DNA of 41,328 nucleotides from Vibrio sp. 14G-20 (GCF_026241515.1 NZ_JAPHPW010000034.1:1-41328); one strand, 5' to 3'; counted from the stretch's first letter, positions 16,407 to 25,391 are shown. Made by a program: numbers and translations. Notes: generated from the sequence alone by a model not told the origin.

Positions 16407-17402
16407 ATGACTATCAAAGTAGGTATTAATGGTTTTGGCCGTATCGGTCGTTTCGTATTCCGTGCAGCGCAAGAGCGCAATGACATCGAAGTTGTTGGTA
16501 TCAACGACCTTATCGACGTTGAATACATGGCATACATGCTTAAGTACGACTCAACTCACGGCCGTTTCAACGGTACTGTTGAAGTTGAAGGCGGTAACCT
16601 AATCGTTAACGGTAAAACTGTACGTGTTACAGCTGAGCGTAACCCAGAAGAACTTAAGTGGGACGCAATCAACGTAGACGTTGTTGCTGAAGCTACTGGT
16701 CTTTTCCTAACTGACGAGACTGCACGTAAGCACATCACTGCTGGTGCTAAGAAAGTTGTTCTTACTGGTCCTTCTAAAGATGCAACTCCAATGTTCGTAA
16801 TGGGCGTTAACCAAGCATCTTACGCTGGTCAAGACATCGTTTCTAACGCTTCTTGTACTACTAACTGTCTTGCACCTATCGCTAAAGTACTTAACGATAA
16901 GTGGGGCATTGAGTCTGGTCTTATGACTACAGTTCACGCTACTACAGCAACTCAAAAAACTGTAGATGGCCCTTCTGCTAAAGACTGGCGCGGTGGCCGT
17001 GGTGCTTCTCAAAACATCATCCCATCTTCAACTGGTGCTGCTAAAGCTGTAGGCGTTGTTCTTCCAGAACTAAACGGCCTTCTAACTGGTATGGCTTTCC
17101 GTGTACCAACTGCTAACGTATCTGTAGTTGACCTAACAGTTAACCTAAAAGAAGCTGCATCTTACGAAGAAATTTGTGCTGCAATGAAAGAAGCTTCTGA
17201 AGGCGAAATGGCTGGCGTTCTAGGTTACACAGAAGACCAAGTTGTTTCTCAAGACTTCATCGGCGAAACTCAAACTTCAGTATTCGATGCTAAAGCTGGT
17301 GTTGCTCTAACTGACAAATTCGTTAAAGTTGTATCTTGGTACGACAACGAAATCGGTTACTCAAACAAAGTTCTAGACCTAATCGCTCACATCTCTAAGT
17401 AA
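16407..17402 (+). CDS. gapA: Glyceraldehyde-3-phosphate dehydrogenase
   Basis: Central glycolytic enzyme converting glyceraldehyde-3-phosphate to 1,3-bisphosphoglycerate with NAD+. 331 aa from the ATG at 16407 (MTIKVGINGFGRIGR, TGGAG site upstream); the open frame extends 36 codons further but that part contains the promoter. The Rossmann motif is GINGFGRIGR, the catalytic cysteine is in SNASCTTNCLAP, and the C-terminal WYDNEIGYSNK is intact. Codon use is strongly biased (GGT, GCT, AAC, CTA/CTT), more than its neighbours, as expected for very high expression. Confidence 0.99.
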   Translation: MTIKVGINGFGRIGRFVFRAAQERNDIEVVGINDLIDVEYMAYMLKYDSTHGRFNGTVEVEGGNLIVNGKTVRVTAERNPEELKWDAINVDVVAEATGLFLTDETARKHITAGAKKVVLTGPSKDATPMFVMGVNQASYAGQDIVSNASCTTNCLAPIAKVLNDKWGIESGLMTTVHATTATQKTVDGPSAKDWRGGRGASQNIIPSSTGAAKAVGVVLPELNGLLTGMAFRVPTANVSVVDLTVNLKEAASYEEICAAMKEASEGEMAGVLGYTEDQVVSQDFIGETQTSVFDAKAGVALTDKFVKVVSWYDNEIGYSNKVLDLIAHISK

Positions 17403-17461
17403 TCTCTTTTTAGAAATAGCTTTAGATAAGCATTAGCGAAGACTGTTTTGAGCAGACTTTG

Positions 17462-17489
17462 AAAAAGGCGACCTTAGTGTCGCCTTTTT
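17462..17489 (+). terminator. Terminator after gapA
   Basis: AAAAAGGCGAC / GTCGCCTTTTT, an 11-bp perfect stem with a 6-nt loop and a T-run as part of the 3' arm. Confidence 0.92.
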
Positions 17490-17644
17490 AATACCTGCTA
17501 TCTTTTAAACCGCGTCTATCTAAGTTTACCGAGATAGCCAAACGCAAAATTCAATTCTAATACTGACTCTTGCTTGTTAATCATGAGAGTACAAGCACCG
17601 CTCTAGTCAGCATTTGAATTCAATTTCCTTAGAAGGATCATGTA

Positions 17645-18529
17645 ATGGATTTATCAACTCTACCTGCACTGGCTGTACTTTCTGACAACGTCACTATCGT
17701 TGAACACGAAGGTGTAAAACTGGTTCGTGTTATCCACGATAAAGCAAACGCAGCGATTTCACTGTTTGGCGGCCATGTTGTGTCGTTCCAACCACAAGGC
17801 CAAGAAGACCTGATTTGGATGAGCCAACAAGCTAAATTCGATGGAAAAACAGCACTGCGCGGTGGTATTCCAGTATGTTGGCCTTGGTTTGGCCGCATTG
17901 CAGCTCCTGCACATGGCTTTGCTCGCTCAAGCGAATGGCAATTAGTTGAGCACCGCGAAAGCGAAGCTGGTGTGATTGTAAGCTTAGTCCTAAAGCCTAG
18001 TGAAGAGACGCTGGCAGTATGGCCTCATCAGTTCGATGCGCGTTTAAATGTTGAGATTGGCGATGAGCTAAAAGTAACATTAGATGTGAAGAATACAGAT
18101 TCTCAACCATGGACTTTCTCTGGTGCGCTGCACACTTACCTAAACGTTGGCGATATCTACAATACAACGACCACAGGTATGGGCGCTGAGTACATTGATA
18201 GCCTACAAGGTGGCAAAATCTGCCAAGGTGGTTCTGAACTTGTGCTAACGGATACGATTGACCGTGTTTACACTCAGCCAGAAGCGCAAATCTTTGTTGC
18301 TGACAAGAAGCTGGATCGCACTCTAACAGTTGAAAACCACGGCCATAACTCTGCAGTACTGTGGAACCCGTGGGCGGAAGGCGCAACCAGTATGGGCGAC
18401 ATGCAAGACGACGGTTACCTAACCATGCTATGTGTTGAATCAACACTGCACGCACCAAGCCTAGAAGCAGGCAAAACGTTACAGCCAGGCGAAAGCCACC
18501 AGTTGATTACGGTGATTGCTGCTCAGTAA
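17645..18529 (+). CDS. yeaD: D-hexose-6-phosphate mutarotase (YeaD)
   Basis: Interconverts the alpha and beta anomers of glucose-6-phosphate and related sugars. 294 aa with the aldose-1-epimerase fold landmarks: GGHVVSFQP, RGGIPVCWPWFG, SGALHTYLNVGD (a catalytic His in this strand) and the late NPWAEGA plus CVESTLH with the catalytic Glu. It follows gapA with its own ribosome site (AAGGA); a terminator lies between. The gapA-yeaD order is as in E. coli. Confidence 0.94.
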   Translation: MDLSTLPALAVLSDNVTIVEHEGVKLVRVIHDKANAAISLFGGHVVSFQPQGQEDLIWMSQQAKFDGKTALRGGIPVCWPWFGRIAAPAHGFARSSEWQLVEHRESEAGVIVSLVLKPSEETLAVWPHQFDARLNVEIGDELKVTLDVKNTDSQPWTFSGALHTYLNVGDIYNTTTTGMGAEYIDSLQGGKICQGGSELVLTDTIDRVYTQPEAQIFVADKKLDRTLTVENHGHNSAVLWNPWAEGATSMGDMQDDGYLTMLCVESTLHAPSLEAGKTLQPGESHQLITVIAAQ

Positions 18530-18577
18530 CCAGTTTGGTAAGTAGTTCAGTAACGAATTAAGTACAGTAATACACAT

Positions 18578-18606
18578 TAAAGGCCGGTTAACCCCGGCCT
18601 TTTTTA
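18578..18606 (+). terminator. Terminator after yeaD
   Basis: AAAGGCCGG / CCGGCCTTT around TTAACC, followed by further T (six in all). Confidence 0.9.
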
Positions 18607-18664
18607 TAGCTGTTGAGTACCCAGTACCATAGGATTAGAACTATCGAGTACTAAATGGCAAGGC

Positions 18665-19633
18665 TTAGCTCTGTGAATATTGAACTAACGTTTTTCTATA
18701 GAGTGCCAACAGCGCCGTGTCGTCTACTTTGACACCTACTTTTTGTGCAGGGAACGAACTCCATTCATCGTTCATATAACTACGTTGGTCGCTTTTTTGA
18801 ATCGTCATACCTTCCGCAGGGCCATCCGTGACAACCCTAACGGCACCACTTCGACATTCAAACAAAGAAGGTTGGATAACATAAGCAATCGCTGATGGAT
18901 CATGAACATGACACCCTTCCATTCCCACTTTTTCGGAATAGAACTTTAAATAGTAACGGCTAACATCCCAGACGAACTGCCCGACCTCTCCAGCATTATC
19001 CCTTAAATCATCAAGGTATTGGCGAGTAAAAAAGCTCTCCTCAGTAACATCAAGACCGATAATTACAACAGGCCATGAGGCAGTAAATACCTTGTCGGCA
19101 GCATGAGGGTCATCGTGAATATTAGCTTCAGCAAATGGAGTCACATTACCTCTGTGGTCATTTTCACCAAATGCACCGCCCATAATGACCACTTCCTTTA
19201 CTAAGTCGACGATTTCAGGGTCCGCTTCCAGAGCAAGCGCAAGGTTAGTAAGAGGGCCTACAGCCACAAGAGTGATCTCTCCCGGTTCAGCTCGAACACT
19301 GTCGATAATGAACTGATAAGCCGGCTTTTCAATCGCTGTAAACTCTAGCGAACTTGGCGCTTTCACATCACCAAACCCTGCTTCGCCATGCACCACAACC
19401 GTAGCTCCAACGGGATCTCTAACCAAGGGCTTATCAGTACCCTTTGCTACAAGTGCCTCCATACCAAATTTCTGCTTCAAATAGAGTGCATTCTGAGTAC
19501 CGTTGTCTATCGTCGCATTACCATAAACCGTAGTAATGCCCATTAGCTCAATCTCAGGGTGAGCCTCTGCAAATAGGATGGCCATTGCATCATCGATGCC
19601 CGGATCTGTATCTAGGATGATTTTCTTTGTCAT
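18665..19633 (-). CDS. Inosine-uridine-preferring nucleoside hydrolase
   Basis: 322-aa nucleoside N-ribohydrolase releasing a base and ribose for salvage. The N-terminal calcium site DTDPGIDDA, the GPLTNLA strand, VIMGGAF, and the late HDPSAIAY with the calcium/catalytic region are all present. It belongs to the RihA/RihB/RihC superfamily; I cannot decide the subtype or base preference by eye. No signal peptide, so cytoplasmic. Divergent from rlmA. No recognisable CRP or PurR box in the 205-bp upstream gap. Confidence 0.93.
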   Translation of the reverse strand: MTKKIILDTDPGIDDAMAILFAEAHPEIELMGITTVYGNATIDNGTQNALYLKQKFGMEALVAKGTDKPLVRDPVGATVVVHGEAGFGDVKAPSSLEFTAIEKPAYQFIIDSVRAEPGEITLVAVGPLTNLALALEADPEIVDLVKEVVIMGGAFGENDHRGNVTPFAEANIHDDPHAADKVFTASWPVVIIGLDVTEESFFTRQYLDDLRDNAGEVGQFVWDVSRYYLKFYSEKVGMEGCHVHDPSAIAYVIQPSLFECRSGAVRVVTDGPAEGMTIQKSDQRSYMNDEWSSFPAQKVGVKVDDTALLALYRKTLVQYSQS

Positions 19634-19838
19634 ATCAGCTTCTAATTAAACAGTAGGGAAAGGTAGACGATACCCAGAAAAAACGGAGATAAACGTGACC
19701 TAAACCTAAGCTATGATTTTTATTATGATAAGCCGTAAAATCACCACTCTAATGACTGGTCTTCTTGGCTTTTTTATTTAGCCTGATGCTGACCTTTTTG
19801 ATAGAATCTGCGCCCAACTATATGCCTCTGAGATCGTC

Positions 19839-20654
19839 ATGACTTACCAATGCCCTTTGTGTCACCAACCTTTATCTCAACACGATCGTACGTTTAAGTG
19901 TGAAAAGAACCATCAGTTCGACCTAGCGAAAGAAGGCTATGTCAATTTGATGCCAGCACACCACAAACGCTCAAAAGATCCTGGTGACAACAAAGAGATG
20001 ATGCAGGCACGTCGTCGCTTCCTTGAAGGTAACCATTACGATCCAATGCGCCAATCAGTCGTCGGTTTATGCTCAAGCTACCTGCCAGACACGGATCCTA
20101 GCCTGTTGGATATTGGCTGTGGCGAAGGGTATTACACCAACGAAATCGCGTTGAATCTTCAAAATAATAACGGTGCGATTTTTGGCTTAGATATTTCTAA
20201 GATTGCTATCAAATACGCCGCTAAGCGCTACCCTGCTGTCGACTTCTCAGTTGCCTCTAGCCATCGCCTACCCTTTGCTGAAAGCAGCTTAGATGGCATT
20301 CTGCGCATTTACGCGCCATGTAAGGCTGAAGAGCTGCAACGCACCATCAAAGATAATGGCGTCGTGATCACCGTGACACCAGCCAGTCGACACCTATACC
20401 AACTGCGTGATGCTATTTATGACGGCGTTCGCTTGCATGACGAAGATCCAGAAGTGATCGAAGGTTTTACGCTTGAGCACCAAGAGCAACTAAACTATAT
20501 GATGGAACTATCGGGGTCAGATGCATTCGACCTGCTACAGATGACGCCGTTTGCTTGGAAAGCGACAGAGGAGTTTAAACAACAACTCACCGAAGCTGAG
20601 CAATTCAACTGTGAAGCGGACTTTATGCTGAGAGTGTATCGCAAACAGATTTAA
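19839..20654 (+). CDS. rlmA: 23S rRNA (guanine-745 N1) methyltransferase
   Basis: SAM-dependent rRNA methyltransferase. 271 aa with an N-terminal zinc finger (C5, C8, C21, H25) followed by FDLAKEGYVNLM, typical of RlmA. The SAM-binding motif LLDIGCGEGYYT is at about 88-99 and the acidic LDIS strand at the usual distance. In E. coli the enzyme modifies G745 in helix 35; the same site is inferred here. A tight gene before the ChaN lipoprotein, which has its own Fur-box match. Confidence 0.94.
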   Translation: MTYQCPLCHQPLSQHDRTFKCEKNHQFDLAKEGYVNLMPAHHKRSKDPGDNKEMMQARRRFLEGNHYDPMRQSVVGLCSSYLPDTDPSLLDIGCGEGYYTNEIALNLQNNNGAIFGLDISKIAIKYAAKRYPAVDFSVASSHRLPFAESSLDGILRIYAPCKAEELQRTIKDNGVVITVTPASRHLYQLRDAIYDGVRLHDEDPEVIEGFTLEHQEQLNYMMELSGSDAFDLLQMTPFAWKATEEFKQQLTEAEQFNCEADFMLRVYRKQI

Positions 20655-20656
20655 CT

Positions 20657-20675
20657 GATATTGATTATCGTTTGC
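20657..20675. promoter_or_regulatory. Candidate Fur box upstream of the ChaN lipoprotein
   Basis: GATATTGATTATCGTTTGC matches about 15 of 19 positions of the Fur consensus, just after the rlmA stop and 55 bp before the next ATG. Iron control fits a haem-binding lipoprotein, which raises the plausibility; binding is not shown. Confidence 0.65.
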
Positions 20676-20729
20676 ATTGAAATGTCATCTTGCCTCCTTT
20701 AATATGCGTGTTCTTCAAGGAGGCATTTC

Positions 20730-21689
20730 ATGCAACGTATTATTCTTATCGGATTAGCTACCCTGCTTACAGCTTGTGCTAATCAACCTTCAAACAGCAC
20801 TTCTCAACAAGTGGCTAACACGCAAGCGGAAACCGTTTCCACATTCTATGATTACCAGTTTGCTTCTCCACAAGGTGAAACGCTTTCTCTCAATGCTTTA
20901 CCCGAGCAGCTGATTGACGCTGATGTGGTTCTTATTGGCGAATGGCACACTCACTCGGCAATTCACCGTTTCCAAACCGACTTCTTAAAAGCTCGCCGCA
21001 ACGCAACATCAAACATTGCGCTTTCAATGGAACAATTCACTCGAGAACATCAAGGTACCCTGAATCAATATCTAAATGATGAGATTGGTGAACAGGTTCT
21101 TATCTCTCAAGCTGCTGCATGGCCAAATTACGAAAGTGATTACCGTGCATTAGTTGAGTTCGCAAAAGCGAATGATTTAGATGTTATCGCAGCAAACGCT
21201 CCAAAGCCTTTCGTTCAGTGTATTGGCCGTAAGGGATTGCCTTACCTAGAGCAGCTTTCTTCAGAACAGCGAGAGTGGGTTGCGACTGAGGTTAATATTG
21301 GCGATAGCCCTTACAAAGAAAAGTTCATGGCTTCCATGCATCACGGTACGCCAGAGCAAACAGAAAAGCAGTTTGCCGCTCAGGTTACGTGGGACGAGAC
21401 CATGGCTGAATCAATCGTTGATTACCTGGCATCGAACCCAGATAAGCAAGTAATTCATGTAGCGGGTAAGTTCCACACAGAAGGTGGTTTAGGCACGGCG
21501 GCTTCGATTCTACGTCGTAACCCTGATCTAAAAGTGGCAGTTATCAGCCCGGTTGCTGAGTTCTCACCGGATACTACGGATTACCAACTAAAAGTACTTT
21601 CTCCACCGGCGCGCTTTGTTCAGAAAGAGAATCGAATGAAAGCATACAAGCACCTATCTAAGCGTGGCGCCGATCTTAAGTGCGATTAA
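20730..21689 (+). CDS. ChaN family haem-binding lipoprotein
   Basis: 319-aa lipoprotein with a signal peptide ending in LTAC (Cys16). The mature part is the ChaN/DUF399 (Tiki superfamily) domain: VVLIGEWHTHSAIHRFQ, ALSMEQFTRE, NAPKPFVQ, a histidine pair in MHHGTPEQ and VAGKFHTEGGLG near the end. Campylobacter ChaN binds two cofacial haems and is iron-regulated. The ribosome site AAGGAGG is strong, and a Fur-box match overlaps the upstream region, so a role in haem or iron acquisition is likely. Substrate and partners are not shown by the sequence. Confidence 0.88.
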   Translation: MQRIILIGLATLLTACANQPSNSTSQQVANTQAETVSTFYDYQFASPQGETLSLNALPEQLIDADVVLIGEWHTHSAIHRFQTDFLKARRNATSNIALSMEQFTREHQGTLNQYLNDEIGEQVLISQAAAWPNYESDYRALVEFAKANDLDVIAANAPKPFVQCIGRKGLPYLEQLSSEQREWVATEVNIGDSPYKEKFMASMHHGTPEQTEKQFAAQVTWDETMAESIVDYLASNPDKQVIHVAGKFHTEGGLGTAASILRRNPDLKVAVISPVAEFSPDTTDYQLKVLSPPARFVQKENRMKAYKHLSKRGADLKCD

Positions 21690-21697
21690 ACTCGCGA

Positions 21698-21731
21698 GTC
21701 AGACTTAAGCGTATTTAAGTTTAAGTCTGAC
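21698..21731. repeat. Inverted repeat after the ChaN gene
   Basis: A perfect 11-bp inverted repeat, GTCAGACTTAA / TTAAGTCTGAC, with a 12-nt loop begins 9 bp after the stop. It lacks a T-tract, so it may be a 3'-end stabiliser or a weak terminator. Confidence 0.5.
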
Positions 21732-21775
21732 ACCTTAAGAGTTTGCTCAAAAACGCTCCAAGACAAATATAAATA

Positions 21776-21793
21776 TCGGCATAGGAATTGCTT
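21776..21793 (+). promoter_or_regulatory. Possible sigma-54 promoter
   Basis: GGCATAGGAATTGCTT has GG and GC exactly 10 nt apart, and TTGCW at -12 is perfect. The -24 element is CGGCAT against TGGCAC. It lies about 137 bp upstream of the 117-aa gene. Chance matches are common. Confidence 0.3.
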
Positions 21794-21927
21794 AAATACC
21801 AAGCAGTTTTGATTAAGCAGAAGAAAATATAATGTGCGAATAAAAAAACATCACTATCGATGATTAATTGCACAAGTTTTTCACACCTCTGCCGATACTA
21901 TATTTAAGGATAGGTAAGGAGAGCGAT

Positions 21928-22281
21928 ATGACGCCAGTAGGAACGAGTAACACTCAGCTGTATTCACCTTCGCAAATGAACACACAAACCAAGAGTACCG
22001 AAGCTGAAAAGCCCGCCCCTCTTAAGGTTGAGCAAAATACCGTTAAGCTCTCTGATGAGGGCAAAGCCCTATTATCTGCTCTTAAAGAAATCGATAAAGA
22101 AGCGAAGAAAATCGAAGCAGAAAACGAAACCGTGACCGATAAGGTTGAGTCATTTGCTCATGGCGCTCTAGGTATGGATCACCCAGACAAGATCGAAGAA
22201 GAAGACGATGGTTCTTATTCAGCAGGGCAATACCTGTCCGCAGCGGCAACCGTTGGTGGCATTCTTCTCGCTCTGATATAA
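21928..22281 (+). CDS. 117-aa protein with charged coil and C-terminal membrane anchor (unrecognised)
   Basis: I do not recognise this protein. It starts at the ATG at 21928 with AGGAG at ideal spacing; the frame runs 20 codons further upstream without a site. Residues 1-35 are polar and disordered-looking (Ser, Thr, Gln). About 35-75 form a charged helix beginning NTVKLSDEGKALL, loosely reminiscent of anti-sigma or flagellar-type tails. Then an acidic EEEDD segment and a terminal hydrophobic stretch of about 17 residues ending in LLALI at the stop codon. This could be a tail-anchored membrane protein. Probably a lineage-specific gene; neighbours give no clue. Confidence 0.6.
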   Translation: MTPVGTSNTQLYSPSQMNTQTKSTEAEKPAPLKVEQNTVKLSDEGKALLSALKEIDKEAKKIEAENETVTDKVESFAHGALGMDHPDKIEEEDDGSYSAGQYLSAAATVGGILLALI

Positions 22282-22453
22282 CATTCCGCTCGCTCTATAC
22301 TATCCCTTCCACTGCCCTCTTTTGCATTGGCACTTCACGCCTTGCCTATTACTTTTTGCCAAAAGCAATTTGTCGTCACGACAATAGACCCGATTTGTTC
22401 TAAAAAACGAGTTCACTTCATAATTCCTCTCTCATTTTAATGGAATAATACTC

Positions 22454-24340
22454 GTGAAAAACACTTTTGAGCTTATTGATAAGCCAACCTTCTTTGGTGC
22501 TATTGCACTCCTACTCACGATAGTTTTCCCGCTCATTTTGTTCCCAACTCAGGGCGCAGACTGGATTGCGGTTGCGAAAACATTCATGACTGATCAACTA
22601 GGATTTCTATATCTTGCGCTAGGTCTCGCGGCTTGTGCATTTATGGTTTACGTTGTGTTCAGTGATATGGGACAGATTAAACTGGGCGAAGCTGATGAAG
22701 AGCCTGAATTCAAAACGGCATCATGGGCAGCAATGCTATTTTGTGGTGGTATCGGGGCAAGTATCCTGTACTGGGGCTGTATTGAGTGGGCTTACTACTA
22801 CCAATCACCTCCTTTCCAACTAGAGCCGGGCAGTGAAGAAGCGGTTCGTTGGGCAGCAACTTACGGCTTGTTCCACTGGGGACCAATTGCTTGGTCTATC
22901 TACCTAATCCCTGCAATTCCTATTGCTTACTTTTTCTATGTGCGTAAACAGCCTGTTCTAAAGATCTCTAGCGCGTTAATGCCGGTTCTTGGTGAGCACC
23001 GCAGTAAAGGCGTACCTGGAAAAATCGTCGATATCCTATTCATTTTCGGTCTACTTGGCGGCGCAGCGACAACATTAGGTTTAGCCGCTCCTCTTATTAC
23101 TGAAGGTCTGAATCACCTATTCGGTCTACCTAAAAACAACCTAACGCAAGTGATGGTACTTTTAGTTTGTACTGCGATTTTTGCTTACTCTTCTTATGCT
23201 GGATTGGAAAAAGGCATCAAGATTCTAAGTAATATCAACTTCTGGGGTGCGATGGGTCTGTTGGTTTTCGTACTGATTGCGGGTCCAACTATTTTCATGC
23301 TTGAAACCGGCCTAGATTCAATTGGTCGTCTACTGTCTAACTTCTTCGTGATGGCGACATGGGCGGAACCATTTGGTGGCTACGGTACATTTGAAAACAC
23401 CCACTTCCCACAAGACTGGACGATTTTCTACTGGGCATGGTGGCTAGTATTTGCACCGAGTATGGGTCTGTTTGTTGCGCGTATTTCTCGCGGCAGAACC
23501 ATTAAACAAATGGTGTCAGGTTCTATCTTCTTTGGTTCACTGGGTTGTTTCTTGTTCTTCATGATTCTAGGTAACTACGGCTTATCACTTCAGCTTTCTG
23601 GTGAGCTAGATGTGGTTGCTATCCTGAATGCAGAAGGCGCAACCAAAGCAATCTTCTCGATGCTAGCGCAGTTGCCGATGAGCACTCTAGTTATCGCAGT
23701 ATTCACTTTGCTTTGTATCATCTTTACAGCAACGACATTTGACTCTATCTCATACATCCTTGCGTCTGTAGTTCAGAATAATGTGACTGAAGAACCAATG
23801 CGTTGGAACCGTATGTTCTGGGCATTCACTCTGTCGTTCTTACCAACGATTCTGATGTTCTTGGGTGGCCTAAGTACACTACAAACCGCAGCAATTGTTG
23901 GTGGTTTACCGCTATTGGCTATCTCTGTGATGCTGATGATCTCTGCAGTTCGTGCAACTAACCTCGACCTACGCCATCAAGACGCATACATCGAACCAAC
24001 GATTAACATCGAAGAACTGCCAGACATGGATCCATGGTCTGCAGAAGGTATGGCGTTGGCTCAATTTGAGAAAGAAAGAGACGCTGCGCAAGAAGCCGCA
24101 GAACTTGAGCGTGTTGCTTATACAGAACTTGCCGCAGTGAAGAAAGAAATTCGCGCTTATGTGTTAGAGCAAGGTTCACAAATGGAGACTCACGAGTTAC
24201 CAGAGAACCTACAACAAGCACTTGAGCAGGCCGAGAGTAATCTTAGTGCCGCACAAGCGAAAAAGATCGAGTTATCTGAGCAAGCTCAGAATGCTCGTAT
24301 CACGTTCAATCAGGTGGTTGCAGACTTACCGCTTGCTTGA
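22454..24340 (+). CDS. BCCT family transporter with C-terminal coiled-coil tail
   Basis: 628-aa transporter of the betaine/carnitine/choline family, with about 12 membrane segments. The family signature WTIFYWAWWLVFAPSMG plus RISRGRT is at about residues 325-350, and TASWAAMLFCGGIGASILYWGCIEW is the TM3 substrate region (cut short here). In TM3 and the following PPFQLEPGS it looks closer to CaiT than to BetP, but has a glycine motif GGIG where CaiT has none. A cytoplasmic tail of about 110 residues with many Glu, Ala and Gln is predicted to form coiled coil. Substrate (quaternary ammonium compound) and coupling ion are not certain. Confidence 0.9.
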   Translation: MKNTFELIDKPTFFGAIALLLTIVFPLILFPTQGADWIAVAKTFMTDQLGFLYLALGLAACAFMVYVVFSDMGQIKLGEADEEPEFKTASWAAMLFCGGIGASILYWGCIEWAYYYQSPPFQLEPGSEEAVRWAATYGLFHWGPIAWSIYLIPAIPIAYFFYVRKQPVLKISSALMPVLGEHRSKGVPGKIVDILFIFGLLGGAATTLGLAAPLITEGLNHLFGLPKNNLTQVMVLLVCTAIFAYSSYAGLEKGIKILSNINFWGAMGLLVFVLIAGPTIFMLETGLDSIGRLLSNFFVMATWAEPFGGYGTFENTHFPQDWTIFYWAWWLVFAPSMGLFVARISRGRTIKQMVSGSIFFGSLGCFLFFMILGNYGLSLQLSGELDVVAILNAEGATKAIFSMLAQLPMSTLVIAVFTLLCIIFTATTFDSISYILASVVQNNVTEEPMRWNRMFWAFTLSFLPTILMFLGGLSTLQTAAIVGGLPLLAISVMLMISAVRATNLDLRHQDAYIEPTINIEELPDMDPWSAEGMALAQFEKERDAAQEAAELERVAYTELAAVKKEIRAYVLEQGSQMETHELPENLQQALEQAESNLSAAQAKKIELSEQAQNARITFNQVVADLPLA

Positions 24341-24387
24341 CATTAGCCATGACGCAGTCCATTGATTTGGACCCTCCTAAATACGAC

Positions 24388-24417
24388 AAAGGCTCACAGA
24401 AATGTGAGCCTTTTTTT
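24388..24417 (+). terminator. Terminator after the BCCT gene
   Basis: AAAGGCTCACA / TGTGAGCCTTT with a GAAA loop, then further T. Strong. Confidence 0.93.
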
Positions 24418-24445
24418 ATTCGGGTCATTTGCTACTAATCAGCAA

Positions 24446-24883
24446 CTAACGGTTCGGGTGGTTCAGGATGTGGTCCTCCCAATCGACAACATCAATTTCA
24501 TATACCACTTTGTTGCGTACGCTTTCACCAGCTGCATGCATCTCTGTTTTTGATCCAGTGATCAATGGGTGCCATTCTGGGATCGGCTTAGATTCTGATA
24601 GAAGACGGTAAGCACAAGTGTCTGGTAACCAATGAAACTCATCGATCTTGTCACGAGTTAGCTTCAAACACTCTTCACCTGAAGTGAAGCGGTTTGGGTA
24701 ATCTTTACATGAACATGTTTTGTCGTTTAACCAGCTACACGCGACATTGGTGTAGTACACTTCATCGCTATCTTCATCCATTAGCTTATGCAGGCAACAC
24801 TTACCACAGCCGTCACACAGTGATTCCCACTCATTCTCGGTCATCTGCTCTAGTGTTTTTTCTTGCCAAAATGGATTCGTCAT
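24446..24883 (-). CDS. ycgN: YcgN family cysteine-cluster protein (UPF0260)
   Basis: 145-aa protein of the YcgN/UPF0260 group. It has the cluster CDGCGKCCLHK near residue 23, then ACSWL, CSCKDYPNRF, EECLKL and WLPDTCAYRL, the pattern of PF03692-type putative metal or Fe-S binding proteins. The function is unknown in E. coli. The divergent gene 160 bp away encodes another cysteine-cluster protein. Confidence 0.9.
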   Translation of the reverse strand: MTNPFWQEKTLEQMTENEWESLCDGCGKCCLHKLMDEDSDEVYYTNVACSWLNDKTCSCKDYPNRFTSGEECLKLTRDKIDEFHWLPDTCAYRLLSESKPIPEWHPLITGSKTEMHAAGESVRNKVVYEIDVVDWEDHILNHPNR

Positions 24884-25042
24884 AGGATTACTTCTTACTC
24901 TTTTACTGGGGTGCGTGTTATACCGCTAGCCCATAAAAAGTTCAAGGATAATAATTGTTCATTCTTTGATCCAATCAATAGCTGTCACTCCCATTATTTT
25001 TTGCTACTATCGCGCACCCTGTTATTTAGTGAGTTTAATTTG

Positions 25043-25291
25043 ATGGAATGTCGTTTAGGTTGTGGAGCTTGTTGTATCGCTCCAAGTATTACATCTGCTA
25101 TTCCTGGAATGCCTAATGGCAAGCCTGCAGGCGTGCGCTGCATTCAATTAAATGAACAAGATCTGTGTAAATTATTCGGTCAACCTTCACGCCCGAAAGT
25201 GTGCCATCAGTTCAAAGCCTGCCCTGTCATTTGTGGTAAGACCGACCAAGAAGCTCTTGATAACCTGATCGAATTAGAAGCAATTACCTAA
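25043..25291 (+). CDS. YkgJ-like cysteine-cluster protein
   Basis: 82-aa protein starting MECRLGCGACCIAPS, with further cysteines in VRCIQL, LCKLFG, KVCHQFKACPVICGK. This is the small form of the CxxxCxxCC (PF03692) family of putative Zn/Fe-S binding proteins. The annotated start at 25043 puts the cluster at the very N-terminus, with a weak GTGAG site. The frame continues upstream but lacks the family signature there. It is divergent from ycgN. Confidence 0.82.
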   Translation: MECRLGCGACCIAPSITSAIPGMPNGKPAGVRCIQLNEQDLCKLFGQPSRPKVCHQFKACPVICGKTDQEALDNLIELEAIT

Positions 25292-25391
25292 GCGTATTTA
25301 CCCTTTTCTACCTCCTATATGCCCAAGATTTCACAAAGTTGCGAAATCTAAACTATCTTGTTGATACTGGTACAGATTAATAAGGATCGTT

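Noticed and set aside
17997..18458. 153-codon open frame opposite yeaD
   Set aside because: Lies wholly antisense to a well-supported gene and has no ribosome binding site or family motif.
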